From the NCBI GenBank assembly GCA_001695595.3, contig MBPM02000110.1, positions 62,001 through 126,000 on the forward strand: a stretch of DNA of 64,000 nt. The letters run 5' to 3'. The notes below the pieces were generated by a model. It ran no database searches, was not told the origin of the DNA, and saw nothing but the letters and a program-made list of their open reading frames with translations. The DNA comes from Plasmopara viticola (Eukaryota > Oomycota > Peronosporomycetes > Peronosporales > Peronosporaceae). A program made the translations under genes and the position numbers. Positions within the stretch are counted from its first letter, which is position 1. Each line of letters begins with the position of its first letter. Of this stretch, positions 1 through 13,398 are shown piece after piece.

Positions 1-1500
1 CAGATTTTAAGGCTTTAATCATACTGTTTTTCTTTTTATTGAGTATAGGATGCAAAAACAAATACAAAGCTCAATTTTGAAGCTTTAAATCATTTGTTCC
101 GGTAAGTAATCGGGAACCATATTAGGTATCTGGTGGAAAAAGACTGCTTGAGCAAGCGCAATCCCAACAAAACTTAAAGCAGCATATTTTTAAATGCAGT
201 GGTAAAGTGGAGATCTCTACACGGCACTAAATTGTCCGGAAAGCAATGATATACAAGTATCTTACCTATAAACACCCTTTTGACTTTTCCTCCAGTTATA
301 CCAGCTCAAATGTGAAATTTTTTCGTGCTCAGGGGGCTTCAGAATACCTTTTGTCATCAATCTCTGGTACGCCAAACACGAAGTCGAGACTTACAATCTT
401 CCAAACGCTTCCAGGTGCTATCGAATTCTGTAAAGAACTGACATGTTGGCCACAGATTGAATCTTTGACAATTCGCACAAATTCTCACGTACTCGACCAA
501 GCACGTGTAAAGGCATGTAGCTCATGTCGTATGTTAATAAAACCAATGAAAAAAAATCCTCTTGGCCTAAGTGGCTGCATGCTAAAATATAATACTTTCT
601 TTTAAACATAACTGTTTATCAAGTCCTCGTCATTTGATATATGGACCCAGACTGGAACTGTCGAATCTTCCCGGCCGAAAAGACAAACATTAGCATTTTC
701 AGCTCGATGCAACTGCAATCACTGTCCAGAGATTAGCCGCATTTTGTGTGCGGTACAAATAACTCTAAGGGCTGTGCGTTTTACATGCCTGACGCATACT
801 TATATTGGACCTCCTGATATAGATTTACGCAAAGACAGACTTGCGCAAAAGCGCAACGACAAGCGATTATCTTGCCTTCCATAATGGGAATGATTCTTCT
901 TGTTGCTGATTTCTAAAGTACGTGGTGCAAAACACGTAACATCTAGAAAGACGCTCGAAAGTTCAGCACTGCGTCTTTTATGGCAAGTACTTCTTTGTCA
1001 GAATTTAATGACCCGTTCAGCAGCGCTAAGCTGACAGAACTAACGCAAGATAACCCACATACAACCGGCCCCATCGAGCGGTAATACTAACGTGCAACCG
1101 ATGGCATATGATGACACTCTCAACTATGCTTTGCTCAGCACATTCAAATTATGTGCCTGCTGTAGAAACCTTCGATGCCTCTAAACCATACTAATGCTAT
1201 CTTGTTAGCATTTCTTATACTTTGTCAAAATCTAACAAAGGCTTTACGAGACCCACAAAGCCATAAGTGCACTCCTCCAAAGGAGTGCAGTTATAACGTT
1301 GACAAGATAACGTTGCCAAGACGTTTGAGCTACCACTGTCTTCCCTAGCTTAAGTTGGGTTTGCCAACCGCTTTCAATCTCGGACTAGAAAAAAACATTT
1401 ACAGCGTTCATTTAGCTTAACAATGTGCACCAAAAACTTTTGTCAAGCAGTGTGTCCAAATCAGGAACGAATGTGGGTGCAGCAGAATCTTGCAACGATT
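1..1500. other. Gene-poor left edge
   Basis: No supportable gene is visible. Open frames here are short, lack recognisable motifs and have no convincing splice context. The only small structure seen is an 8-bp inverted repeat with a 6-base loop at 1268-1289 (TGCACTCC ... GGAGTGCA), followed by two nearby copies of ATAACGTTG. Neither has an evident function. The stretch resembles the gene-sparse, repeat-decayed spacer found between oomycete gene islands. Confidence 0.5.
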
Positions 1501-1510
1501 TTTGCGTTGG

Positions 1511-1640
1511 AACCCATGGCTATTCACGCTACGCGCGGGCGGGCTTCGCCCACCCATGCTCACCTACGTTCACTTCGCGACCACGCAGGCCCACCCATTC
1601 CCACGACCACCAGGCTGTACCCACACATACCCAGCCGCCA
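1511..1640. repeat. Left subterminal ACCCA/GCCCA cluster of the hAT element
   Basis: Multiple CCCA or CCCAC words occur in about 130 bases (AACCCATGG, GCCCACCCATG, GGCCCACCCATTCCCAC, TACCCACACATACCCAG). hAT transposases typically bind short repeated motifs just inside the ends, so these are candidate transposase-binding sites; that role is inferred. Confidence 0.5.
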
Positions 1641-3667
1641 GCACGCAAATAATTATGACTGAATACACCGTTTATAAAGTAATTGCCACGACAAATGTCG
1701 CGATTTGAGCGCAAGAACAGCAGGTCATTGACGACACGCGACTTGAGCCTGTTGTGCTTCTTGGTGAGCGTGTTGTCCGCATACGAGAAGTTGTTTTCAG
1801 ACATGGCGCTGGAAGCCGGAACGACCAGGATGAAGCGCGCGATGCACGCCATGATAAGGAAACGCGTGACCCCGAACCGCTTCCACCAGATTAAGACCCG
1901 GAACTCGCCGTTCACTTCGCAGGTCTGCTTTTCGACTTCAGTGACCTTGTGCTGCCAATACTGCGCGTATTCGATATCGATGCGGCTGTTGTAGTTGCTG
2001 GCGTCGTTGAGTGACTCGAGATTGTCGTCGGATTTGTCATCGTCCATGTCGTACATCGAGTGGCCGTGCATGATGACGCGCGCCTTCTTGCGGGGAGATT
2101 TTACTTCTGCTCGTCGTCGTCGAACAGCATGCCAAACTTGGCCATGTCCTTCTTGATCTCCTTTTAAACTGACTCGAGATGGTCCGGCTCGACGTCCATC
2201 CGCACTAGACGGCGCTTGGCCACGGGATCCAGTAGCCGCCTACGAGAGCCCAAGACGACAAACTTCTCCAGCTGGATGGGCTCCAGGATACGCTTGAAGG
2301 CGACGAGCGAGGTGCTGTCCGCCGGCTGATTGACCGCGCCCAGTTCGTCAATGACGTCGCTCACGACCGGCCGCAGGTACTCGAGCAGTCGATGACGGAT
2401 GTACACAACCTTGTGCAGCGTCGGCCGCTTGAACCGCTCCAGTGACAGCGTCGCCCACTGGAACACGTCAAGGAACCGGACCAACTCCTCCAGCAGCGTT
2501 AGCGAGATATTGTTCCCTTTGGCCAGCTGGTAATTCTGCTCGAGCAGATCGACGACCTCGTCGAACATCTCACAAGTGCTGTTCAAGCAGCGGAGCAGCG
2601 AGTTCCAGCGGGTCGCGTTCTCCTGCTTGAGCGTTTTAGTGGGCTACTACTGCAAGTTGGACCGCTTAAGCGACGAGCTTTTTGGCCTAATAAATCAACT
2701 TGAACAGCGCGTCCGAGCCCGGATTGCCTTTTAAACCGATAGAACCGCGGGCCCTGTCTCCTTTGGTAGTCTTAGTCGTCTTGTTCACGACGGTCGTCGG
2801 GAAGGTGGCTTGTTTGTGGTCGATGCAGGCGAATCACGTGAAATCGGAAGGAATGCCCTCGGATCCGCAGCAGTTCGACCCGCTGTCCGAGATCAAGATG
2901 ACCTGGTCGTAGACATCCGGCGATATGTCAAAGACTTCCAGGCCGTCCTCGAACGCTGTCTTCACCACCATGGCAGTGTGGCTCGCGACGTGGATCGGTT
3001 TGACGTGCAGCGTGCGGGCGTGCAGGGTGAATGCATCGTCGATGTAGTGCATAGTGATGGAAATGTACGACGTCTTCTTGACTGAGTCCGTCCACAGGTC
3101 GAGAGTGCACGCGACGCCGAGGCCCGACGCCAAGTGCTTCTTCATCACGGCGGACAACGCCGCACGACTGCGTTCGGCGCGCGACTAGACATTGCGCCGC
3201 ACCGTGAGAAGGTTTGGGAGCAGATCGTATACCTTAATGCAATCGGTAGACGCCGCCTCGATATCGAAAGCGGTCTTAATCAGATCCTTCATGCCCTTGC
3301 CGGCACCCGCCTCGAACGCACTCATGTCGGTTGCGCAGAAGTACGTTGTTGTGGACTATGCCGAAGTCCAGATGGCCGGCCTTCCACCCTTGTTGTCACG
3401 GATTTTGAATTCCTTTACATCTTTAACGGCCTGGAGCTCGTGCTCAATGTCTGCTGCTTGCAACGACATGACTGATGTAGACGATTTGGTCGCCTCCCTA
3501 CCGCCCAGCCGAACTCTGTGGTCCGCACTTTTAGCAAGTGTTAACTTAACCCTCCAGCCACATGGAAGGTTTTGATTGGCTGATGAATGTTCGATTTCAG
3601 GCTCTTGGTAAAATTTTGAGGTATTGCCGTGGCCTTGGTAATATACAACTAACTGTACGCCGTATCC

Positions 3668-3792
3668 GCCCATGCCCACGCCTCCCTGTCACTGCCCAAC
3701 CACACCAACCCACCGACTGGACCCGCAAACCCATGCCCACCCAAAATTCTTGGTATGGGTAATTCATGGGTGGGTATGGGTATGGGTTGCAG
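3668..3792. repeat. Right subterminal CCCA/TGGG cluster of the hAT element
   Basis: The mirror cluster to the one near 1.5 kb. It contains CGCCCATGCCCACG, AACCCACCG, AACCCATGCCCACCC and then inverted copies GGTATGGGTAATTCATGGG, TGGGTATGGGTATGGG. Copies in both orientations sit within about 60 bases of each other, which suggests the element edge is near 3790. Confidence 0.5.
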
Positions 3793-3799
3793 GTACCGC

Positions 3800-6700
3800 C
3801 GAATTGTACACTTAATTACAGACATAAACGAATCATCACTTTCTGTTTGGTTTTCAAGCACAAAAAATGGTGACGAGTGCAGAAAATTTGTACTATGCGA
3901 TCCTCTGCCTGTTTGGCGAATTAGGCAATAATGAATTCACATTGTCCTCGTAACAGCAATCATTGCCAGAGGACACGCCTGACACATGACAAATCTCGTG
4001 CTCATCTTTTTTCCGTTAAAAGTACGAATAATGGGTCTCAAGAAAGCCTATAGAGCCTTTTTAACGCAAATTCCGAATTCTTGGAGTATTTTTTCAATCT
4101 CTGAAACTAAGCGAGATTTAGGCTGTTTATATGGCTATTCAAGACGTTTTGATGCCATATTGATATACTCAAATAAGGCTCTCAGCTATCTCAAAAATCA
4201 GTGATATCTTAGAGTTGAGATTTCTGCAAAATAAAAATAAATCCTCGCTAAAGTTTCCATAGCCCTTGACTTATCCAAAAATTAGCTCTTGGTGGTTCAA
4301 TTACTCTGTAAAACTTGGTCGCACCATTAATTAGTACGCGCCTTCCATGTCACAGCGACCAAATAGTTGTCACTTACCAGGTTTTCTGGTAAATCTCGCG
4401 GTAGTCAACCCGTCCAGCGCCTACTAAGTGCTGCTGTTCTTACGGCATTTCAGATATGTGGAGGGCACTAGATGTTAAATCTTAGACCTTGCATTGATGA
4501 CGCCCTGGCCGCGAATGGCGGGTGTCACTAGAAAAGAGATAGATAAAGATGCCTATATGGTGGCCCAAAGCTCAAAGGTCTGCTTGATAGCAAGGACATG
4601 TACAATTTAAAAGACTTTGAATGATTTGCAGGAGTTCGTGGCAGCCTTTCCATTCGAAGTTATAGCATGGACTGATTGCCAAACTTCAGAAAATCTATAG
4701 GCAATTGTGGCCGCACTTACACTCAAAGTGAAAGGAGGGACGCATGCTTACTAAGAAGCTTTAATTTTTGAAGGAGATTGTGGCAGCATTTACACTCGAA
4801 GTGGAAGCGATCATTCTCAGTATTCATGTGAATAAAGTTTGTCACGCGGCTCAAGAGTTAGTGTGTGTCGCACTAGTTTGGTTGTATAAATCATTCAAAG
4901 CCTCGAACACCAATAATAAATCAGTAGTTAGTTATGAGAAGTCAAAAGAGTAGGAGCGCATGGTCAAAAAATCACCGTTCAGTGCATATCAGAAGGGATT
5001 ACTGTGCTGGATAGCAACTGTAAGAAAACTTTTGTTTTGTCAATATATATAAATGAAGTATAGTTTAAACTTGGAAATACAAGAGTCATATTAATTGTTG
5101 GCAGTAAGACAAGGCGATTATCAACAATTAAACTCAGACTGATAGCGATCTGCAAACCGCAGTGTTGAGCAAAGGTCAGAGCTCGAACTCGCGCTTCATC
5201 TAAGCAAATGACTACGGCGCTCCGCTGCACCTGGTAGCAATTGTAGACAATCAAACTGGAGGCGTTAAGACTAATCCGCTAAGGGTAGAAATCAAAGTGC
5301 TCAAGCATAAAAGGCAGATCTCTCTGGCACCAAGGAAATGCAACATAGGTCGTACAAGGACCCAACGCCGTCTGCAGACAATTTTTGATTATGAAATTAC
5401 TCTGCGAGGATTTTTCAGCGAGTGATCGAAGCTTAGCCGGAAGAGCATGTCAGTCGACACCCACATGCAAAACTTCAGTTGAGGCGGTATTTTCACTTTG
5501 GATGAGCTGTAGCGTTAGTTAACGCATATCTTTGTCGACTATGGTCTCTATTTTCCCTTTACCCACTCGGAGAAAAAAAAATCGCTGAATTTCGTCCAGA
5601 AGTTACGAGCTCTACTGGCTCGGATAGCCAGCAAAATTCCCGTACCCGCCATATTTAATTTTTTTAGCTAGCTGGCAACTTTCTGGGGCGGATCTTAAAT
5701 TTTGAAATTCCTTTGTCCTTTGTTTTGGTATCAATTTCACAATCTGTATTAAGGTGTAGCTGGAGTGACTATGTCAATTCTTGGTTAGATATCGCACCAC
5801 ATGATATCTACTAATTGTATGTCATATTATATGAAGTGGTAGTCACCATAGACGACGCACGAGCGCAGCTTCGACGGAGGCTCTTGTGTAAGCCCGGCCT
5901 CGCCATGAAAGTGGTCATGAATGCCGAATTTACTTTGCGTATAAGGAGGCCTGCAGAGTCAAGCCGGGCGGCAGTTTGAACCTATAGTTCTCAGCAATGC
6001 TTCTGAGAAGCGAAATCTTGTATTAAACCTTGAAAGCTCGAGATACAAAAAGAAGCTATTCTATTATTACTCTCATCTGCAATATTCTTGGCCTCAACAA
6101 ATGATATTGGAAAGGATATAGGTCAACTATCTCCTGTCCAAGATCATTAGCCTACAAAACGCCCCCCAGTATCTCTGCATCCGTCAGCTTTTTAGCTACA
6201 TTTACTGAGCATGCCATTTTGTGGTTGTTGTTCCCTCTTATTGGCGCAATGGTCTGCCAGACCTTTCGCAGCGATTCACAGTCAGTGTTTCTCAGATCAA
6301 GATAATACGTCTTGGTGATTTTATTGACGGCTTTACACTCTACCAAAGATTGAGCAGCGGCACCCTATTGCAAGCGGGAAATGAAGGTCGTTGCGTACCG
6401 GAAAAGACATCGCAAGCTGATGGAATGGTGTGATGGTATCTGTTTTCTGCACTGATTTCCTCGTAGCAAAGCTAGCAAGCCAAACCATGATTTGAAGAAA
6501 GTTGCTTGGCCACCTTTATATGCCAGTGTCTACCCTAAGTCAAAACAGTCCGCATACTTAAGGCATATAAAAATATGAGTGTTTTTCATTCAACCGTAAA
6601 TCCAATTATAGGCTGAAACTAAACGCGCTGATGGATAGTGAACACTAGTTATGGGCAACCACTATTTAGTGACAAATACCGAGTCCGTATGACCAATATA

Positions 6701-9700
6701 AACCCCCGTCTAAGAGCCGAAGCATCGAACGCAACAAACTTGATATTCCGACCAAATCTGATTGAAATGTATCTTTAGAAATCTGTGGTCTACACAAAAG
6801 CATATCACTGAGCATAATGGCAAAGAACATAGTTTGTAGAGAAGCGAGCTGGAATAGTGGGCGTCTCAAACAATTTGTACATCCACTTATTGCACTCAAG
6901 GCGGGTGGCGGCTGGTGGATAAGATCTTATTTAAATTACTGTCTGGATTGTTCAAAAAGCCTACCTGTGGTAGGACAGCTTATTGCACCCGTATACGCAG
7001 GTGTACATCACTTCTTTCGTTCAGCCCACAATCTTTACTTGATCACTTGCATGACAATCTTGTGAGGACGACTTAAAGATATATAAGAGAGTTTTTTGTG
7101 GCTTTTGAGCGACTTCTTTTGCTGCACAACGATAACTTCATCGACGCAAATATGTTCCAACCTTCAGCGGGTGTATTTTTGAACTGGGTAAAGCAGCTTC
7201 TTTATCAATTCATCTGCTACCCATTAATCAGCTTATCAGATGATTTTTTTCGCTTTTTTGCCGTTCAAGAATGTTTCTATCGCACGGAGGACACAACCTC
7301 AAAACCTCTTTACAATTGCAAAGCAACAAGTCTATTTTGAAAGTGTTTCATCTTTTTTTGTTTACGAATTATTTCGAATGCGACTTCAATGAATGAAAAT
7401 GTTGCAGAGATAGAGATGGATGATATGCATATGAGTGCGCTTTCGACTAGTTGAACCTTGGTTCTGGATGCGTACAGTGCGCGTAATGGCCGACACTACC
7501 CCGTCCTTGCTGGATATATATTATGGCGCATTTTTCCAGCAAGAAAGTAGGCACTGGGACAATGCTGCGCTTATTTGGCATTCGGAGGTGCCCAAGCTTC
7601 TTGCTTGCGGCAATAAAGCAATTAATTGTCACTAAGATGCTGATAGACACTGGTCTACAATCGCATCTCGCATGGAGCAGTTGCGTTGTGCGTTCTACCT
7701 CGCAAGTATAACACAGTGGTTCATACCGGACCTAAGTATGCAAAAAATATGACAATGTTCGTCGCTCTCCGGCAACGAACATAGAAATGACGCGCTTGAA
7801 AAGCTTCACAATAATCATTAAATTGATCGAGCCTCCAAACGCTCTAGTGGAAACATCTGCTTCAATATGAACCAAGTAAATCCTGCCTCGCATTAATGCG
7901 TACGAAAGTAAAAGACCTCGGGATTGCTTTAGTGGTTAAGGCGGGAGACGAGCTCGTTGGCAACTTTATCATCAACGACCTTGGTTCAAACTGGGATTGC
8001 TCGGATTCCGGCTTTGCATTGATCTTTGTACATGTTTTTGGCTGCCGTTGCCGAGCTGATTTATGTGCAGACTCTAATGCTATGTGCATGCCAAAATCAA
8101 TTTCGTAGCTGTACGGTAAGCGATTGAACTAAAACAGTAATTTCTTCACTCGCGCGGATTGGAGTTTGTACTCAAACAGCACTTACAATTAGTATGCTTG
8201 GGAATGCACTCGACAAGAAATACAAACGTCAGGCTACCGACGTGATGGTTGTCAGGAAGTTTGCTTTGCCAGAAGGTGTCGTACACACGCATACATCCAT
8301 GTAGAAGCCGTAGCTGCAGGAGCCAGTTCGTTTCCGTGTTGTTGTTGATGGCATCGCGGAAAGCAAAGTAAGAAAAACGCTGAACGGGCTTAGCATGGCA
8401 AGCGTCTTAAATTGGTCAGTACTAAGAATTTAACTTGGATGTGCTCTCATTCTCGACTTCTAGCCTTGATTGCACCAATACCGAGGCTAGTCAACGAAGT
8501 TAACGACGGCTTCGTCAACCCTATCAGAAAGAGAAGCGTGACCGCACTTTGATTAGTCTCTCCAGCATGTAAGGGCAAGTGGCTGCGTGACTTTCGAATG
8601 GTGTGGCCAGTACAGATTATTTAAGTGGCTATAACCGTAGAAATCAAGCTTCAGTAGAAATAAGTGGCAGCAGACATAAAATAGAAAATGCGTCACATGG
8701 TAGTTTCCGTGGATTCGAAGCGCTGCAACGCGCCAAGCGCATCAACTGAGCTCTTTCTTCTGCGTTGAAAAGCTTCTGCCAAGGAGTCACCGGTCGTCGA
8801 AGTGACCGAGTCAATACTGACTGCTGAGATACAGCGCCAAGTAACACTTGTTCTCGAGTCTAGCGACTAAGGCATTCGACGATTGAACAACGCACTTGAC
8901 GCTGGAAGAACTCAACACTCTTTCGGATCCAAGACTTGGTTTTCCCACTCAGAACTTGTTTTAAGACTTAGGAAGGTCAAACTGTCTTAAAGTGCTGGCA
9001 AAGCTGGATGCCATCAACACATGACGAGTCCACTTCGACGCCAAAACTGTTCTAGTTAGTTCACTTCCTTGGAAAAACCAGCTAAACTAGATCCTGCTGT
9101 CAGTGTCCATGCTTTTATAACGTGTCAAAGTGACTAGAACTAGGAGCCTGATGAATATTTCCTACACGAAAAGTAAAGAGGCTCCTTGTCCTCTGGTCGA
9201 AAATGCCAGAAGTATCCTTGTGACTTGCTGGAGTATTAGTGATGGTGGCTGCGATGCTGAGCCGATTCAAGCTGCACCACGCACTGCATTAAATCCAAGA
9301 AGATTTTGAGAAGAATAGACTACGAGCATCAAGACCCAGCTCCAAGACGTGAAAGCAACTTTTACAAAGATCACTTTGACGTAGACGTACGAATCTACAA
9401 GGAGTCAAACAAGCAAACGAGTCGGTAGAGCAAAGGTATAGCGTTTAATTTCCAGGCAACCGATACAGAAGTCGAGCAAACATTTCTACCGACCAGTGGA
9501 CACAAGCTTGAATAAAGTCTTGATTTAGGAGGCGATGACTCCAAATTACAGCGTCGCTACCAGCTCTCATGAGACTTTTCTTCGCTTTCTGAAGTACTGA
9601 AAATCTGATATAAAATAATCTAAAAATAGCCTTTTTGACCCGATGATGACATGCAGTGCAAACGTCTGATCTCGATTGCTCGCTTGCTAGGCATGCAAAT

Positions 9701-11590
9701 ACGAGCTCTCCCGTCACTGCCTCGAACCTTGCGAGTACAAAAAAGGCTCATAAATGGTGACTTCTGCACCTGACACGGAAGGGCTGATCAAGTGTTTCTA
9801 CCCCCCTTGACGTGTTTGGCGAGTGCTTGGACACCATTTTCAATGATTGATTCCATCAAAGAGTGCCCATGTCTGCCGACTGCCTATGCACACCGCAAAT
9901 CTGTAGGTGTGCCTTTGCATATGACCAACTACGGACCCATTGCACTGGTCCAGATGAATGTGAAGGTGATGTTAAAGGCTTCAATGCACAGAGTTTCAGA
10001 AGTCATTCCCGATCCAAGTTACACTGATCTAAACAAATTTGTTAAAAATTGTAGAATCGAGGTTTCTTGCAGACCTTCAACTATATTAACTGGTATGTAC
10101 AAAGAGGCGTTCGTAATATTCATAAAATTCGGAATGACATTTGAATACGTCAAGTAAGATGACATTCTTCGACCGAAAAAATGTTGGCGTGACATATGCT
10201 CAGTCTTACATCGACCCTCAAGCGTATCTTCTTACTAGCCAGACTGGTCAGCCTGCACTGCTCTGACGAGAGCAAAGAACAAACAACGAACTTTTTACAC
10301 TTCCCTTTATTCTGGTCATTGAGTCATCTGACAACTTTCTGTACTTCCATGAATTGTACGAAGTATATCGGAACACTGACCACGCCACCACAAGCAGATT
10401 TTTGGTGAATAAATCGTTTCTTTAGGAAGCTACTGATTTTGTAGGCGCAATTTGCATTCATGAACGAGAGCTGCAAAGGCTTTGGTGCGAAGCTTAGCCT
10501 TACCAAATTGATGCTGCTCCCGAAGTTTAAGAGCTGGGTCAATCAAAGACAGAGAGTGCCTAGAGTTCGTCGTGTACGCCGTAAACTTTAAATTTTTTTG
10601 GAAGCACTTCGACGAAGACCTCAAGCTATGGTACAGAATAGCGAAAAGGCTTTGGGTGTGACTTCGGGCTGCTGAAACAATGGTGCTTTTAAACTTGTAG
10701 CCTCACACACAACACGCGTACATTTCAGCAAATCCGTGAGATGTCAGCAATCGATGGCTAATCGGCTCTTGCTGATTCGAAAGGCCAATCAAAATTTATC
10801 GTACAAACAGCTGATTCCTCAAGAGTTTCGGAGGAACGAAAACTTGAGTATCACAACCTTTAAGATTCAACTACAGCGTCAGGATCTACAGAACGCTTTA
10901 TAGCTGTGCATGTGATGGTTGTGTGGAGCTGGACTTTGAGCTCTTGAGATTGTTTCTTTCTCGCGCGAATGACTGCAAAACGCTTAACTTTCTCACGATA
11001 TCTTTCCTCAGTCATAAGCTTGATCGAATGGGAACAAACCCTTCATGGTGCAAAATACGTGGACGTGGTGGTACAGGATCCGCTAGAAAGTCACGTTAAG
11101 GACTTGTATCCAGAGAAAAGCACTAAAAAAGGTTGTCGGCAGCCGATACAGATTTGCTCGGTCGCAAACTTTCACTATGAGTCGGACCTTACAAACTCAC
11201 GAATTCGCGGCACACTGTCGGTGTATCAGGAAGATGGTCGAACCTCATCGAAATTATAGACTGCACGCGTCAAGAGCCTTTGAAGTGAGTTCACTCGTAT
11301 ACATGAAGGAAGTGCTTGGCCGTCACAATGAGACCTGTTAACCGCTTCGAGAGTGGTGCAAAGAGACCGCGTAGAGTGTTGCAGCGATATCACACAGCGT
11401 CGTAGTAACAAGAAATTATAATTAAGCATTCTTCGTGAATTTTTAAAACATTTTATTGTACTCAATAACTGTAATAGAGACTTTAACATCTCAAGTACGT
11501 TTGTCCGTAAAATCAACAATGGGACTCTATAATGTATAAAATATAAAACATTGTATCAGATAATAACGCGGGTGACGCGAAGAAACTCGT
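3800..11590. other. Long gene-poor spacer
   Basis: About 7.8 kb without an intact gene. Both strands have many stops. Patches that look formerly coding (for example around 9790-10160 plus and 10200-10560) have no motif I recognise and no consistent splice structure. A degenerate tandem repeat lies at about 4632-4810. No tRNA, rRNA or CRISPR-like structure was seen. It fits repeat-derived, decayed spacer between oomycete gene islands. Confidence 0.5.
4632..4812. repeat. Degenerate tandem repeat, about 70-bp period, 3 copies
   Basis: Three related words (TTCGTGGCAGCC.TTTCCATTCGAAGT, ATTGTGGCCGCACTTACACTCAAAGTG and ATTGTGGCAGCATTTACACTCGAAGTG) start near 4635, 4704 and 4777, so spacing is 69 and 73 bp. 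The intervening sequence is poorly conserved. It may be an old minisatellite; no function is evident. Confidence 0.4.
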
Positions 11591-11596
11591 CAGATC

Positions 11597-13095
11597 ATGA
11601 TGGCGTTTGGAAATGACCCGGACGACGGTATGTCCGATCATTTGTTGGAAGAGAACGACCCAGTAAGCTCCACATACCCCGACCAATCCGCTGCTGATAT
11701 CGAGCTCATTACGGACAGAGAGACTCTTGTATTCGAGGACGACTTTTTCCGGCAGCAACAGCGGCTCGGTAAGCGCGGCGGATTTTTTCAGACGTATCTT
11801 ATGGAAAAGGTTCAGCCTGGATCAGGTAGCTACACTCTGCAATCTTCCGACCATTATATACAGTAATGTTGTAAATATGCTTCCGTAACTCTTCTCTGCT
11901 GATAGTGAAAGGCTCCATGTTCACCATGACCGTCGCAATCGTGGGCGCTGGCGTCTTGGCGTTACCTTACGCTGTACAACAGGCAGGGCTAATTCTAGGT
12001 ATCCTTTTAATCACAAAAGGAGCAGCTGCTACTAATTTCATATTGAGGATCCTGCTTGAATGTTCGAATTTGGGGCAGGCGCGGTCGTACATGGATTTGG
12101 CTTTGGTCACAGGTGGACACAAGCTTGCAGCTGTGACTCAATTAGTCGTGTGTATGAATTTGTTTGGAACAAGTGTCGGCTACTTGGTTGGTAGTGCTGA
12201 GCTTATACAGCTAGCGATGAAAACGTTCTTGGGAACTTCAAGCCAAAGTCTCTTTCTAGATCGACAGGCGCTAATTTTGATGCTGACTGGTTTATTAGTG
12301 CTACCATTGTCGCTACTACGAAGTCTCGAGTCGCTTCGATTTTCGTCATTGTTTTCGATTGTGTGTATCGTGTTTATGACGCTGGTTATTGTGATCAAGT
12401 ATTTTCAATATATGCACGAAGGGCTAGCTCCGACGATTGGATATCAATTCAAGCACCTACCACTATTTGACTGGCGTTTAAGCCATGTGTTACGAGCAGT
12501 GCCGCTTGTCGTGTTTTCGTTCACGTGCCACCCAAATGTTCTTCCAATTTACTTGGTACTCAAGCGTCGTTCGGCTAGAAGGATGTACAAAATCATGAAT
12601 CGCAGCATTGGCCTTGCAACGACTGTATACTCGCTGTGTGGTTTCTTTGTGGTATTAACATTTGGCGAGGCCACTCGTTCTAATTTCTTAAAAAACAATT
12701 ACCACGGCGATAGCGCAATGATTGCTGGATGTCTTGGGTTTAGTGTTGCTTTGATCCTTACTGTGCCATTGTTCGTGCACACGTTGCGTGACAATATTCG
12801 TGAGGCGCTGTTGGCAAATTGTCGACTAGATTTGATCCGTCATGCTACATTGTCGATTTTTCTCGTCTTTGCATCACTTCTCGTTGCTCTGGCGTCGAGT
12901 GATATAGCGTCTGTCCTTGGCGTTTTAGGTGCCACGACAAATCCGATGATTTGCTTTGTGCTGCCGGCATTTTTTCTCGTCCGATTAGGCGGACAGCAAC
13001 ATCGACTAAGCCAGAGCATCGCCTGTCTTTTGGCGACCGTCATGACCGTCTTGAGTGCACTGAGCCTTCTCCAACAGATGCACTTTACTTTTTGA
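11597..13095 (+). CDS. AAAP-family amino acid transporter (SLC38-like)
   Basis: Two exons, 11597-11825 and 11906-13095, are joined across an 80-bp GT-AG intron (phase 1), giving 472 residues. The acidic, hydrophilic N-terminus (about 76 residues) precedes the first membrane helix, whose motif TVAIVGAGVLALPYAVQQAG is the signature start of the amino acid/auxin permease fold. About eleven hydrophobic segments follow to the C-terminus, the usual number for this family. An internal FTCHPNVLPIY stretch matches the conserved family position where a transmembrane helix lines the substrate path. The likely role is proton- or sodium-coupled import, or vacuolar efflux, of neutral amino acids. Substrate and membrane cannot be read from the sequence. 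The start is the first ATG of a tandem ATGATG. Confidence 0.85.
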
Positions 13096-13266
13096 ACGTG
13101 TCGTTTCTCCAGATCAAGCAAATAAGTCAATTTACTGTTACGGTAAGTAAGTCTTCTTACGTTACAAAATACGGCGTCAAACTTTAATACCAATAACTAA
13201 AAAATCATGCAATTACGTCGAATTGTTTTCTCACCATCAAGTACTACTTTAATTCAAGGTTTTTTA

Positions 13267-13342
13267 GTGGTATACATGTTTCGTACCTTCGACAAAATAT
13301 TTACGTGGTATACATGTTTCGTACCTTTGACAAAATATTTAC
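13267..13342. repeat. 38-bp direct tandem duplication
   Basis: Two adjacent 38-bp copies (13267-13304 and 13305-13342) begin GTGGTATACATGTTTCG and differ at one base (CTTCGAC versus CTTTGAC). They lie between the transporter stop and the start of the next gene, so they may sit in that gene's promoter. The near identity indicates a recent duplication. Confidence 0.9.
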
Positions 13343-13398
13343 GTCAAATCTTTATCTGAATTTGTTACTTGAGTAAATCGAAATAATCAACACTCTGG

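Larger units (their letters stand above)
1500..3800 (-). mobile_element. Decayed hAT-family DNA transposon
   Basis: Read on the minus strand, broken frames give hAT transposase pieces in the expected order. A possible BED-finger start lies near 3340-3680. The RNase-H-like region at 2834-3157 includes the motif TLDLWTDSVKKTSYISI. A following piece at about 2640-2830 contains NKTTKTTKGD, and a linker lies at 2164-2586. The C-terminal dimerisation domain at about 1660-1950 shows WWKRFG, VPASSAMSE and LLFLRSNRD, the hallmark of hAT dimerisation modules. Frameshifts and in-frame stops separate the pieces, so no functional transposase can be made. Both ends carry clusters of CCCA/ACCC words. Exact termini and the 8-bp target duplication could not be fixed by eye. 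Confidence 0.8.
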
